A stretch of DNA of 64,000 nt. It comes from Cytophagales bacterium. Lineage in GTDB: Bacteria; Bacteroidota; Bacteroidia; Cytophagales; Spirosomataceae. The stretch lies in assembly GCA_013298025.1 (NCBI GenBank), contig JAAFJE010000011.1:62001-126000 (forward strand), given 5' to 3'. The notes beneath the pieces were generated by a model. It made no database searches. It was not told where the DNA came from and was given only the letters and a program-made list of their open reading frames with translations. The position numbers and the translations under genes were made by a program. Below, piece after piece: positions 52,273 through 61,503 of the stretch (position 1 is the first letter of the stretch; each line of letters opens with the position of its first letter).

Positions 52273-53067
52273 TTATAGAAAATCAAAATACCGCAAAAAC
52301 TCATCCTTATAATTTCTTCCGAGTGGAATCGTATATTTGCCAATCAATACCTCGTGGTCGTTAAACGACTCTATCTGCTCCATATTGATGGCAAACGAGC
52401 GGTGCGTTCTGAGTAATTTGGTATAATTGATGCGTTCGAGTACGCCATTGAGCGTAAGCCGAAGCGTAAATTTCTTTTGGTGTGTAATGATATTTACATA
52501 ATTATTATCCGATTCGAGAAACAAAATATCGCTCAATCGCACTTTGGTAAACTGATAGCTCTGTTTAATAAATATATGATTATCAATTTGTAGAATTGTT
52601 TCTCGCATAGAGTTTGCCTCTTTTTCTTTCAAAGCCGTTGCGATTTTTGCTTGCGTTTCTTCTCGCTTTTTAGCAAAATTATGAATAGCCAAATCAACGG
52701 CGATTTTCAAGCCTTCTGGATTAAAAGGTTTGGGCAAATAGGCCGCTGGAAAGGTTTCTTTGGCACGGTCGAGGGTTTCTTCGTCGAGTTGAGCCGTGAT
52801 ATATATAATAGGCACAGGCTTGATTTGTGTCATTTGTTCAGCCGTTTCAATGCCATCGAGCTTGCCCTTCAACTGAATATCGAGCAAAACCAAATCTATT
52901 TCTTGCTTTTTGTACAAAGACAAGGCCTGTTCGCCGTTATCAATGACCTCTAGCACTTCATAGCCTTCCCGTTGCAGGTTCAGTGATAAATCCATACCCA
53001 GAATTGCCTCATCTTCTACTATCAATATTCTAAAACCTTGTGTGTCGTTTTCCATCATGTTGTACAT
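52273..53067 (-). CDS. LytTR response regulator with linker
   Basis: 264 residues: receiver domain (12-130) with ED at 18-19, Asp63 in LVLLDIQLKGK, Thr in YITAQLDEE and Lys in AYLPKPFNPEG; a coiled-coil linker (about 135-160); and LytTR domain (SYQFTKVRLSDILFLESDNN, LRTHRSFAINMEQIESFNDH). The kinase is not adjacent, so this is an orphan regulator. ATGs at 53067, 53058 and 53055 are all possible. Confidence 0.9.
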   Translation of the reverse strand: MYNMMENDTQGFRILIVEDEAILGMDLSLNLQREGYEVLEVIDNGEQALSLYKKQEIDLVLLDIQLKGKLDGIETAEQMTQIKPVPIIYITAQLDEETLDRAKETFPAAYLPKPFNPEGLKIAVDLAIHNFAKKREETQAKIATALKEKEANSMRETILQIDNHIFIKQSYQFTKVRLSDILFLESDNNYVNIITHQKKFTLRLTLNGVLERINYTKLLRTHRSFAINMEQIESFNDHEVLIGKYTIPLGRNYKDEFLRYFDFL

Positions 53068-53130
53068 ATAAGACAGGTTTAGCTTGTTGTGCTGCTGCCC
53101 ACTACAAAGTTCTGTGTGATTATTGAAAAA

Positions 53131-53170
53131 ACAAAAAGCCGTTTCACTTTTCTAGTAAACGGCTTTTTGT
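53131..53170 (-). terminator. Terminator of fructose-bisphosphate aldolase
   Basis: Perfect 14-bp stem (53131-53144 with 53157-53170) with A/T-rich flanks, about 70 bases after the aldolase stop; works in both directions. Confidence 0.85.
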
Positions 53171-53239
53171 GGTTTGAAAAGTGGCTTATTGAGCGATGTT
53201 TTTAAGGGTAAAAACGAGCTAATGCTACTTTTTCAAGTG

Positions 53240-54322
53240 TTATAAGTATTGGTTTACACCAACAGAGTTGAGGTCTTCAAAAGCCAATTTCAAACGGCTT
53301 ACGAAAGTTTCTTCTCCTTTACGCAACCAAACACGTGGGTCATAGTATTTTTTGTTTGGAGAATCGTCGCCTTCAGGGTTGCCGATTTGTCCTTGCAAAT
53401 AACCTTCTTTTGCTTTATAGTATCCTAAAATACCTTCCCAGAATGCCCATTGCAAATCGGTGTCGATATTCATTTTGATAGCACCATAAGAGATAGCCTC
53501 ACGGATTTCTTCACGAGAAGAACCCGAACCACCGTGGAATACAAAGTTGATAGGCTTTTCAGCTTCCAAACCGTATTTTTCTTTGATAAATTCTTGTGAA
53601 TTTTTCAAGATAACTGGTTGCAACTTCACGTTACCAGGCTTATAAACGCCATGTACGTTTCCGAAAGCAGCAGCGATGGTAAAACGGTGAGAGATTTTGC
53701 TCAATTCTTCGTAGGCATAGGCTACTTCCGAAGGTTGAGTATATAGTTTAGATGAATCTACGTCTGAGTTGTCAACGCCGTCTTCTTCACCACCTGTTAC
53801 ACCTAATTCAATTTCAAGCGTCATGCCCAATTTCTCCATTCTTTCAAGGTATTTGGCACAAATCTCGATGTTTTCGTGCAAAGGCTCTTCCGAAAGGTCA
53901 ATCATGTGCGAAGAGAAAAGCGGCTTACCGTATTGTGCATAGAATTTTTCGCCAGCATCCAACAAACCGTCTAACCAAGGCAATAATTTTTTAGCACAGT
54001 GGTCGGTATGAAGCACCACTTGCACACCGTAGGCATCTGCCAATTGGTGAACGTGGTATGCACCCGAAATAGCACCCGCAATAGAAGCTTCTTGCTTGCC
54101 ATTTGGCAATGATTTACCAGCGTAAAACTGAGCTCCTCCGTTAGAGAATTGGATGATAACAGGTGAATTAACAGCCTTCGCAGCTTCCAAAACGCCATTG
54201 ATGGTATCGGTTCCGGTAACGTTTACGGCTGGCAAAGCGAATTGATGTTTTTTGGCAATTTCGAAGAGTTCTTGCACTGCATCTCCATGCAATACACCTT
54301 TCTGAGTAGCTAAACTTGACAT
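53240..54322 (-). CDS. fbaA: Class II fructose-bisphosphate aldolase
   Basis: 360 residues, class IIA. Zinc and catalytic residues lie in VVLHTDHCAKKLLPWLDGLL, LEIELGVTGGEEDGVDN, AAFGNVHGVYKPGN and INFVFHGGSGSSREEI; the phosphate site is in KMNIDTDLQW. It interconverts fructose 1,6-bisphosphate and triose phosphates. Length is as in the E. coli enzyme. -7 box TAATTTTG at 54388-54381. Confidence 0.96.
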   Translation of the reverse strand: MSSLATQKGVLHGDAVQELFEIAKKHQFALPAVNVTGTDTINGVLEAAKAVNSPVIIQFSNGGAQFYAGKSLPNGKQEASIAGAISGAYHVHQLADAYGVQVVLHTDHCAKKLLPWLDGLLDAGEKFYAQYGKPLFSSHMIDLSEEPLHENIEICAKYLERMEKLGMTLEIELGVTGGEEDGVDNSDVDSSKLYTQPSEVAYAYEELSKISHRFTIAAAFGNVHGVYKPGNVKLQPVILKNSQEFIKEKYGLEAEKPINFVFHGGSGSSREEIREAISYGAIKMNIDTDLQWAFWEGILGYYKAKEGYLQGQIGNPEGDDSPNKKYYDPRVWLRKGEETFVSRLKLAFEDLNSVGVNQYL

Positions 54323-54380
54323 AGTGAAATTTTTTCTTGTTATAAACGAATTCTACCTAACTTTTCAATTAAATAGTACC

Positions 54381-54388
54381 CAAAATTA
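54381..54388 (-). promoter_or_regulatory. Putative -7 element of fbaA
   Basis: TAATTTTG on the minus strand, about 60 bases before the ATG. No convincing -33 element. Confidence 0.35.
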
Positions 54389-54535
54389 GTAATTTACGAC
54401 GGTTTTATCGTGAAAATACAAAATATTATTTGGTATCTAACCGATTTTCTTTTTTCTTTTAAAGGCTTAATTTATTTAACAAAAATACGAATCTATTCAA
54501 CATATTTGGCGTTTATAGCATATTGATTATCCAAA

Positions 54536-54568
54536 TTGATAGATTGAGGCAACAATTCCCTACTTTTG
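54536..54568 (+). promoter_or_regulatory. Putative promoter of cysE
   Basis: TTG (54536-54538), 22 bases, TACTTTTG (54561-54568), giving a start about 40 bases before the ATG. Confidence 0.5.
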
Positions 54569-54615
54569 TGCCTAAAAGAATTGATTATATTGATTAGAAG
54601 CTATTCTTCCATGCC

Positions 54616-55416
54616 ATGTTACCAAAAAACTTCCTAGCGGCACTCAGTCAGAAGCACTCGAAGCCCAACCCTTTTCCCCCAACAGCCGATGTAAAAGAGT
54701 TGTTTACCGACCTCTTGCTTACGCTCTTTCCCGAGCAAACGCAAAGGCATTATTGTTGCTTGGAGGAATTACAAGAGGCTTTCGACCAAATCGAATTGCG
54801 ACTGACACGCCTGTTGCGTTCGATGCAACAGCACTTACAGGAAGATGCCAAGGTACTGGCAAGCACATACATACAAACAGTGCCTGAAATTTATCGGATT
54901 TTGCTTACCGATGTAGAAGCGATTTTATCTGGCGACCCTGCCGCCCAAAGCGAATACGAGGTGATTCGGGCGTATCCGGGTTTTTATGCCATTGCGTTTT
55001 ATCGCTTGGCTCATGCTTTGTACGAAATGAATGTGCCTATGTTGCCTCGTATTCTGACCGAATATGCACATTCTAAAACGGGCATCGACATCCATCCGGG
55101 GGCTACCATCGACGAGTATTTTATGATTGACCACGGTACGGGCGTGGTGGTCGGCGAAACTACCACCATTGGCAAACACGTGAAGCTTTACCAAGGTGTT
55201 ACGCTGGGGGCTTTGTCGGTCAGTAAACAAATGGCTTCGCTCAAGCGTCATCCGACCATCGAAGACCACGTGGTGATTTATTCGGGTGCAACCATTTTAG
55301 GTGGTGAAACCATCGTTGGCACGCATTCTATCATTGGGGGCAATGTGTGGCTAACCCGTAGCGTGCCTCCGCATACCAAAATTTACCACCAAGAACAAGT
55401 AAAAATCCTGCACTGA
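54616..55416 (+). CDS. cysE: Serine O-acetyltransferase (EpsC/CysE type)
   Basis: 266 residues: helical N-terminal part (1-130), then a left-handed beta-helix with hexapeptide repeats: RILTEYAHSKTGIDIHPGAT, DHGTGVVVGETTTIGKHVKL, VVIYSGATILGGETIVG. Catalytic His are those in AHSKTGIDIHPG and DHGTG. It acetylates serine, giving O-acetylserine for CysM. The gene is 290 bases upstream of cysM; repeat-rich DNA lies between. Confidence 0.92.
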   Translation: MLPKNFLAALSQKHSKPNPFPPTADVKELFTDLLLTLFPEQTQRHYCCLEELQEAFDQIELRLTRLLRSMQQHLQEDAKVLASTYIQTVPEIYRILLTDVEAILSGDPAAQSEYEVIRAYPGFYAIAFYRLAHALYEMNVPMLPRILTEYAHSKTGIDIHPGATIDEYFMIDHGTGVVVGETTTIGKHVKLYQGVTLGALSVSKQMASLKRHPTIEDHVVIYSGATILGGETIVGTHSIIGGNVWLTRSVPPHTKIYHQEQVKILH

Positions 55417-55569
55417 TAGGACAATGGTCAATGGTGAGTTGTGAATGGTGAATTGAAAATTTAATTTTCAAAGGTAATAAACTGAAAATAAGTATATTAT
55501 AGCTAAAATTTGCAGCTCATCATTAATACTGACACAAAGGTTTAACCCTTTCTTTCAAATAAGATTGGT

Positions 55570-55597
55570 GTAGTGGCAACTCTTGCAGTTGCCACTA
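55570..55597. repeat. Palindromic repeat unit, copy A
   Basis: 11-bp perfect stem GTAGTGGCAAC (55570-55580) facing GTTGCCACTAC (55587-55597). The same unit occurs twice, inverted, at 56621-56689. No T-run, so a dispersed palindromic element is likelier than a terminator. Confidence 0.6.
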
Positions 55598-55620
55598 CGT
55601 AAGACCCAATTCACCAAACA

Positions 55621-55696
55621 GATACACAGATAACAGATACACGGATAACAGACACACAGATACACAGATAACAGTTAACGGACAGACCGATAACCA
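55621..55696. repeat. Degenerate tandem repeat before cysM
   Basis: Two adjacent 15-base units (GATACACAGATAACA, then GATACACGGATAACA) followed by decayed copies up to the cysM start. Could affect cysM expression through copy-number change; this is inference. Confidence 0.55.
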
Positions 55697-55702
55697 CACA
55701 TT

Positions 55703-56587
55703 ATGGCAACATTATTAGACCTCGTGGGCAATACCCCACTGGTAGAATTAAACCGCATCAACCCCAATCCGAAGGTGAAGATTTTGGGGAAATTAGAAGG
55801 CAACAACCCCGGTGGCTCTGTCAAAGACCGTGCCGCTTATGGGATGATTAAAGGGGCTTTGGAAAGAGGCGAAATTACGCCTGGCATTAAATTGATAGAG
55901 GCTACTTCGGGCAATACAGGCATTGCCTTGGCGATGATTGCCCGTTTGTTCGACATCGACATTGAGTTGGTGATGCCCGAAAACTCTACCCGTGAACGAG
56001 TACTCACGATGGAAGCCTTTGGGGCTACCGTTACGCTTACGCCTGCCGCCGCAGGCATTGAGGGCTCTAGGGACTACGCCGAAGCCAAAGTAGCGGCGGG
56101 AGGATTTTTGATGCTCAACCAGTTTGCCAACCCCGACAACTACATGGCCCATTACCACAGCACTGGCCCAGAAATTTGGCGAGATACCAACCAAACGGTG
56201 ACGCATTTTGTAAGCTCGATGGGTACAACTGGCACGATTATGGGGACATCGAAATACCTGAAAGAAGTAAACCCTGCCATCCAGATTGTGGGTTGCCAAC
56301 CCACCGAAGGGGCAAAAATACCGGGCATTAGACGTTGGCCAGAGGCGTATTTGCCCAAAATTTTTGACCCAAGCCGTGTGGACCGCATCATGGATATTTC
56401 GGAAGAAGAAGCCCGTGCTATGGCAAATACCCTTGCCAAAGTAGAAGGCGTTTTTGGGGGCATGAGTAGTGGCGGTGCAGTATCGGCTGCTGTACGCCTC
56501 GCCCAAGAACTAAACGAAGGCGTAATTGTATGTATCATCTGCGACCGTGGTGATAGGTATTTATCTAGCGATTTGTTTGGGAGCTAA
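55703..56587 (+). CDS. cysM: Cysteine synthase B
   Basis: 294 residues, fold-type II PLP enzyme. PLP Lys41 in NNPGGSVKDRAAYGM, EATSGNTGIALAM for the substrate, SMGTTGTIMGTS for PLP phosphate, and the CysM-type end CIICDRGDRYLSSDLF. It makes cysteine from O-acetylserine and sulfide or thiosulfate. The GVFGGMSSGGAV motif is complete. Preceded by tandem repeats and flanked on both sides by copies of a palindromic repeat. Confidence 0.94.
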   Translation: MATLLDLVGNTPLVELNRINPNPKVKILGKLEGNNPGGSVKDRAAYGMIKGALERGEITPGIKLIEATSGNTGIALAMIARLFDIDIELVMPENSTRERVLTMEAFGATVTLTPAAAGIEGSRDYAEAKVAAGGFLMLNQFANPDNYMAHYHSTGPEIWRDTNQTVTHFVSSMGTTGTIMGTSKYLKEVNPAIQIVGCQPTEGAKIPGIRRWPEAYLPKIFDPSRVDRIMDISEEEARAMANTLAKVEGVFGGMSSGGAVSAAVRLAQELNEGVIVCIICDRGDRYLSSDLFGS

Positions 56588-56620
56588 GTACTAATGCTTC
56601 ATATTATCTTTGCAATAACA

Positions 56621-56689
56621 TTGTTGTAGTGGCAACCCTTGCGGTTGCCACATCCAGCACGGCAACTGCAAGGGTTGCCACTACAACAA
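56621..56689. repeat. Palindromic repeat, copy B (two inverted units)
   Basis: 29-base arms (56621-56649 and 56661-56689) nearly complementary, each containing the GTAGTGGCAACCCTTGC unit of copy A at 55570. Lies 34 bases after the cysM stop. It could work as a terminator, but the shared unit points to a small mobile palindrome. Confidence 0.6.
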
Positions 56690-56797
56690 CAAGACTAACG
56701 ATAAGAATACTTTTGAACGCAAAATCCCTTTGCAAACTACATGCCAATACGCTAATTTTCAACAATTTACATTTAAGACTTTATTTTATGCGAAAAC

Positions 56798-59700
56798 TTA
56801 TTTTATGTCATACTTCTTCTTTATCTCCTCCTCTAAAGGCATAAGGTATTTATCTCCAAAAGCCTCTATCCATGCTTGTATTTCCTCATATTCATAATCT
56901 AACGCCTCGCCATCGCCGTAACTCATTAAATTACCCTGCTGGGTTTGTATATCTGTTTTAACAATGGCTTTACCAACCGTGACAAAGAGATAGCGATTGT
57001 CTATAATATCAATATCTTTGGGCACTTTATTGAGCCATAAGGTTTGGAGTAATTTGCCTGTGGCGACTTCGTAGGTTTTTACTTGGTGGTTATCTTCTTG
57101 CCTGATGGATAAATATTGGGAGTTTTTTGAAAACGTCACTCCACTAATATTTCTCTCCTGTTTTAAAAATACAGCTTGTCCTCTTTTATCCAATGACCAG
57201 ACTTTGTAATTATCATTCCCATCTTTTGTGATGAGCCATTTACTATCTTGGGAAAAAGTAGCGTCGCTAATCGTTTTTTCATCTTTTAAAAAGTCATCAT
57301 ATTTTCCCGTTTCTACTGACCATACTTTGGCTGTATTATTGCGGTATGTTGTTACCAGCCATTTACTATCAGGAGAAAAAGTAGCAGAACTAATACTTTG
57401 CTCCTGTTTTAAAAACTCAGCTTGTATCCCCTTTTCCACTGACCATACTTTGGAATTATCATTCCTATCTTTAGTGATGAGCCATTTACTATCTTGGGAA
57501 AAAGTAGCGTCGCTAATCGTTTTTTCATCTTTTAAAAAGTCATAATATTTTCCTGTTGCTACTGACCAGACTTTGTAAGTATCATTCCCATCTTTTGTGA
57601 TAAACCATTGACTATCACGAGAAAAAGTAACGTCGCTAATCATTTTTTCATCTTTTAAAAAATTATGAAGTATCCCCTTTTCCATTGACCAAACTTTGGC
57701 CGTACCATCATTGTATATTGTTACCAGCCATTTATTATCAGGGGAAAAAGTAACATCACGAATAGTTGAATCTTCTTTTAAAAAGTCATGAAGTATCCCC
57801 TTTTCCACTGACCAAACTTTGTAATTTTGCTTCACATCTGTTGTGATGAGCCATTTACTATCTGGAGAAAAAGTAGCATCACGAATAGTTGAATCTTCTT
57901 TTAAAAAGTCGTGAAGTATCCCCTTTTCCATTGACCAAACTTTGGCAGTATAATTTGGATATTTACCATACAATGTTACCAGCCATTTACTATCGGGGGA
58001 AAAAGTAGCGTCGCTAATCGTTTTTTCACCTTTTAACAAGTTATGAAGTACCCCCTTCTCCGCTGACCAGACTTTGGCAGTACTATCATTGCATATTGTT
58101 ACCAGCCATTTACTATCGGGGGAAAAAATAGCGTCGCTAATCATTTTTTCATCTTTTAAAAAGTCATGAAGTACCCCCTTCTCCGCTGACCAGACTTTGG
58201 CAGTATAATTTGGATATTTACCATACAATGTTACCAGCCATTTACTATCGGGGGAAAAAGTAGCGTATCTTACCGTATCTTTTAAACGCTCAACTTCTTT
58301 ATTTTGACAGAGATTCCAAATGTCCTGTATTTTAATATTTTCTACATCAATGCGTTTCTGTTCTTTTGAAAAGAGCTTTTTTATCTTTTCACTTGCTGGT
58401 GGTATCAGTGCTTTAACAAGAGATGATTCTTTTGAATTAATAGAGATGTCCCATAATCTAACTACTGCATTGTCTTGGCTTAAAAAAAGAGTATCTTTTG
58501 AGGGGGGAATTAGCGACAACTTTTTTTCTCTACTATTTTCATTTTCAATCACTTGCCAATGTTTATTAGTGTTATAATATTCTCCTAACATCTCATTTTT
58601 GGGTTCTATATTCGTCGTGTCACCTAATTTATTTAATACATCTTTTTGTACTTTTTCTTGGACACTTGCTCTTTTTTTTAATACCCATTTTCCATCCTGA
58701 GAAAATGAAATTGCTGTTATGGAAGAGTCTAAACGAACTATGCTATCATTCTGTTTTTGATAAATCGTGTACAAATTGGTATTATCTTGAACAGCGAAGT
58801 ATTTATCATTGCTACAAAATTTTATAGCATATATGACTTTAGGTAATTGTTTTTCTGGTTGTAAATTTTGTACATTATATAGTGTAATATGCCCGTTCAT
58901 ATCTTTTATGTTTAGCCAGTTTCTTTGTGGAGAAAAACTCATTTCTAAAACATTTTCTAATGATAATAATGTAGTATCTCTTTTTAAAAGCTTTATTCTC
59001 CCATCAACATCTTTACAAACCAATAACTGATGTGGCTTTAAATACAACATTTGTACGATATTACGTTTGTGGTAAGTCTTTGCAATTTGCTCTTTTTTAT
59101 CCATATCCCAAACTACACACTTTCCTAGCATATCTTGTGTAAACAAATATATTCCATCGTCAGAAAAACTTGCATACTTTAATGGAGTTGATGTTTTTTT
59201 ACAGTCCATAAAAGATTTACCATGTTCCACATCTTCTACTTGATATAGCTTATTCTTATATTGAATAATAATCCATTTTTTATTCGGTGAAAACCAAGCC
59301 GTCTTGGCATTAGAAAATCGTCTGCGTTCTAACCATTGGTTATTTTTATTAAAAATACGTTCTACCGTTTCGTGTAGTATTACATAGGTATGACTATCTT
59401 TATTCTTAAATTTCTCGGCACACGTGAGCAGATTTATGGCTTGTGAAGGAGCTAATTTGTCTGCCTCAGATGCCCAATAAAGTGCTTTGGCGTTAATGTT
59501 TGCCTTTGCTTCTGCTAACTTGGCTTTCTTCTCATTTTGTATGGCTTCTTCTTTTTGTTTTCGTATTGCTTTAAATATCTTTTTAATTTTTTCATCAACA
59601 GTATCATTTAATGCTTTATTCGAGCCAGCCAAAATACGGGCTACATTATAAGCCTTGATAGATTTAATTATGTCATTTTTTTTCTTATCGTAAAACCAAC

Positions 59701-59827
59701 TGTCACCTTCTTTTAGCACTGTATCAAAATTATATTGTTTTTGACGCATGGAGGCGGAGGCTTTTTGTTGTCCCAAAATAGATTCTCCCCACAAAAGGCA
59801 CATACTTAGTAATAAAATTATTCTCAT
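56798..59827 (-). CDS. Exported WD40-repeat protein of TIR/STAND operon
   Basis: 1009 residues. A signal peptide (RIILLLSMCLLWGESILGQQ) implies export. Residues 30-160 are helical, with ALYWASEADKLAPSQAINLL, a segment normally found between STAND NTPases and WD40 repeats in fused proteins. From about 170 come divergent, then at about 515-920 ten nearly identical WD40-type repeats of 41-44 residues (FSPDSKWLVT, then TAKVWSxEKG, then FLKDEKTISDA). This is the probable sensor. Its ATG overlaps the NTPase stop by four bases. Exact ligand unknown. Fusion of these parts in relatives and the split here are partly from memory. Confidence 0.8.
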   Translation of the reverse strand: MRIILLLSMCLLWGESILGQQKASASMRQKQYNFDTVLKEGDSWFYDKKKNDIIKSIKAYNVARILAGSNKALNDTVDEKIKKIFKAIRKQKEEAIQNEKKAKLAEAKANINAKALYWASEADKLAPSQAINLLTCAEKFKNKDSHTYVILHETVERIFNKNNQWLERRRFSNAKTAWFSPNKKWIIIQYKNKLYQVEDVEHGKSFMDCKKTSTPLKYASFSDDGIYLFTQDMLGKCVVWDMDKKEQIAKTYHKRNIVQMLYLKPHQLLVCKDVDGRIKLLKRDTTLLSLENVLEMSFSPQRNWLNIKDMNGHITLYNVQNLQPEKQLPKVIYAIKFCSNDKYFAVQDNTNLYTIYQKQNDSIVRLDSSITAISFSQDGKWVLKKRASVQEKVQKDVLNKLGDTTNIEPKNEMLGEYYNTNKHWQVIENENSREKKLSLIPPSKDTLFLSQDNAVVRLWDISINSKESSLVKALIPPASEKIKKLFSKEQKRIDVENIKIQDIWNLCQNKEVERLKDTVRYATFSPDSKWLVTLYGKYPNYTAKVWSAEKGVLHDFLKDEKMISDAIFSPDSKWLVTICNDSTAKVWSAEKGVLHNLLKGEKTISDATFSPDSKWLVTLYGKYPNYTAKVWSMEKGILHDFLKEDSTIRDATFSPDSKWLITTDVKQNYKVWSVEKGILHDFLKEDSTIRDVTFSPDNKWLVTIYNDGTAKVWSMEKGILHNFLKDEKMISDVTFSRDSQWFITKDGNDTYKVWSVATGKYYDFLKDEKTISDATFSQDSKWLITKDRNDNSKVWSVEKGIQAEFLKQEQSISSATFSPDSKWLVTTYRNNTAKVWSVETGKYDDFLKDEKTISDATFSQDSKWLITKDGNDNYKVWSLDKRGQAVFLKQERNISGVTFSKNSQYLSIRQEDNHQVKTYEVATGKLLQTLWLNKVPKDIDIIDNRYLFVTVGKAIVKTDIQTQQGNLMSYGDGEALDYEYEEIQAWIEAFGDKYLMPLEEEIKKKYDIK
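57110..58280 (-). repeat. Ten near-identical WD40 coding repeats
   Basis: Coding repeat units of about 123-132 bases within the WD40 gene. DNA similarity is high: the stretch reading agccatttactatc then ggaaaaagtagcgtcgctaa recurs almost unchanged. It suggests recent duplication or gene conversion and possible unit-number variation. Confidence 0.8.
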
Positions 59828-61500
59828 GGTAGCTTCTTGTTTAATTCGTTGTTCAAACTGTCTAATTGCTTTATGAATGTTGTATCTGAAGTATCAAGCT
59901 TTTCTATTTTTCCGAGCTCTTTACAAGCAGCATCATAAAAATCCTTTGCTATACATGGATAACCATTGCCTTTAATATTATCACCATTTTCTTTTAGGGT
60001 TTTGGCTTTTAGAAAAATCAATTGATTTAATGTACTATCTGCTTTCACTCTTTCTTTATCTGCATTTTCTTTCTCGTCCTCTGCTTTTAGCCATAAATAA
60101 AAAGCAAATACCAATAAGCCTATCAATATCACTCCAGCTATTTTGGCATAATTGAGCAATTGCTTACGCGCCTCTAGTGCTTGCTGTAAGTTTTTGTTTT
60201 CTAAAGCTTGTATTGCTTGTTGTCTTTTGGCTTCTTCGGCTTGTTTGTTTTTTTCTTCCGCAATTTTTTTTGCATTGATTTTTCTTTCTTCTGCAAACTC
60301 CACAATCGGCTCTATCAAGGTATCATGCCCTATTTCATAAATAAAGCGTCCGGCGGTGTCTCTTTCTTTGCGGAGGAGGGTGCTTTCTTCTAGTTGCTTT
60401 AATAAATTATCCGTCCATTTATCTTCCAATTTTAGGTATTCTCCTGCAAAAGGAATCCGTTGGTTGTTTTGGATAAACCGTTCTTCTATCGTCTTACTAG
60501 CAATGGCTTTTTCTTCATTGTTAAGTTTATTGAGGCTGGTTTGGTAAAAGTCTTTGAAAATGTCTTTGATATTGCCCAAATGTGCTAAATTCATGGGTTT
60601 TCCGTCTAGCGCAAACACTTTATGCTCTTCTATAAAGTGGAGGATAATTTGCAAGGTGGCTGTTTCTATTTTCCCATCATGGCTATTTTTTACTCGGTTG
60701 ATGATGGCATCGACTACGGCGTTTTCATAGCTAAAAATGGGGCTAACAAACGCTTCTCCTTGTAACTGAGCAGGTTTTAGAATGGCTTCTCGGGCATTGG
60801 GTTCTGAAATGGCATCTAGTTCATAAAAATGCTGTTGGATATGTGGTATGTACTTGGTGAGTTTGTTGAGCAATGCCATTCTATCCGAACGAATAATGAA
60901 CACCAAACGAAAATCTATTTTCTGATATAAAAAATTCAGTTGTTCGTCATTAAATTTTGTGCTGTCTAAATCTTCTAATAAATCAGGCGTATTTTGGTAA
61001 ATGATGCTTCTGAGTTCATTACCAAATTCGGCTACTTCTTCTTCTGTATAGGTAAATAATTCCTCAAATTGGTCAAAAAACAACATCATTGGCACTTTAG
61101 GGTTTTGCCACTGCCATTGTTTGAGCCAATACCACAAGGATTTTTCTGCCCTGAAAGGCACAAGCCAAGGTTCTTCTGTCGCTTGCTGCCGAAGTGTGGC
61201 AACAAGCGTTTGAATAGGCGTAAGCACTTCTATTGTTCCTGTTTGCTCTTTGTTGAACAACCGTATGCTAAAACATACAGGAGGGCGCTCGGCTTTCTGG
61301 CATTCGGGCAAAATACCTGCATTAATCAAGGAGCTTTTACCCATGCCACTTTTAGCGTACACCACAACTATTTGACGTGCCTGAATGAGGTTGTACAACT
61401 TTGCTATATCTGCTTCTCGCCCCATAAACAGATGTGCTTGGTCGGTTGTAAAGCTTCTAGCACCCGGATAGCGATATTTTTTTTCGTTGATGTCAGACAT
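59824..61500 (-). CDS. Membrane-anchored STAND NTPase (nSTAND1-like)
   Basis: 558 residues. Starts YRYPGARSFTTDQAHLFMGR, typical of nSTAND1 proteins. P-loop YAKSGMGKSSLINAGILPE (residues 48-65): the first Gly of the GxxxxGK motif is Ala. Walker B LFFDQFEELF (Asp143). A winged-helix-like region follows (about 300-400, with LLRKERDTAGRFIYEIGHDT), then a coiled coil (about 400-450), one membrane helix (about 453-472, GVILIGLLVFAFYLWL) and an 85-residue tail that should be periplasmic. It sits between the effector gene (3 bases upstream) and the WD40 gene (4-base overlap). Predicted switch of the system. Confidence 0.82.
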   Translation of the reverse strand: MSDINEKKYRYPGARSFTTDQAHLFMGREADIAKLYNLIQARQIVVVYAKSGMGKSSLINAGILPECQKAERPPVCFSIRLFNKEQTGTIEVLTPIQTLVATLRQQATEEPWLVPFRAEKSLWYWLKQWQWQNPKVPMMLFFDQFEELFTYTEEEVAEFGNELRSIIYQNTPDLLEDLDSTKFNDEQLNFLYQKIDFRLVFIIRSDRMALLNKLTKYIPHIQQHFYELDAISEPNAREAILKPAQLQGEAFVSPIFSYENAVVDAIINRVKNSHDGKIETATLQIILHFIEEHKVFALDGKPMNLAHLGNIKDIFKDFYQTSLNKLNNEEKAIASKTIEERFIQNNQRIPFAGEYLKLEDKWTDNLLKQLEESTLLRKERDTAGRFIYEIGHDTLIEPIVEFAEERKINAKKIAEEKNKQAEEAKRQQAIQALENKNLQQALEARKQLLNYAKIAGVILIGLLVFAFYLWLKAEDEKENADKERVKADSTLNQLIFLKAKTLKENGDNIKGNGYPCIAKDFYDAACKELGKIEKLDTSDTTFIKQLDSLNNELNKKLP

Positions 61501-61503
61501 ACG

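Noticed and set aside
55793-56506. 237-residue minus-strand frame opposite cysM
   Set aside because: Antisense shadow of a well-conserved enzyme gene with no recognisable domain.
57110-58280. CRISPR-like regular repeats
   Set aside because: Period is 123-132 bases, the repeats are in frame and code for WD40 units.
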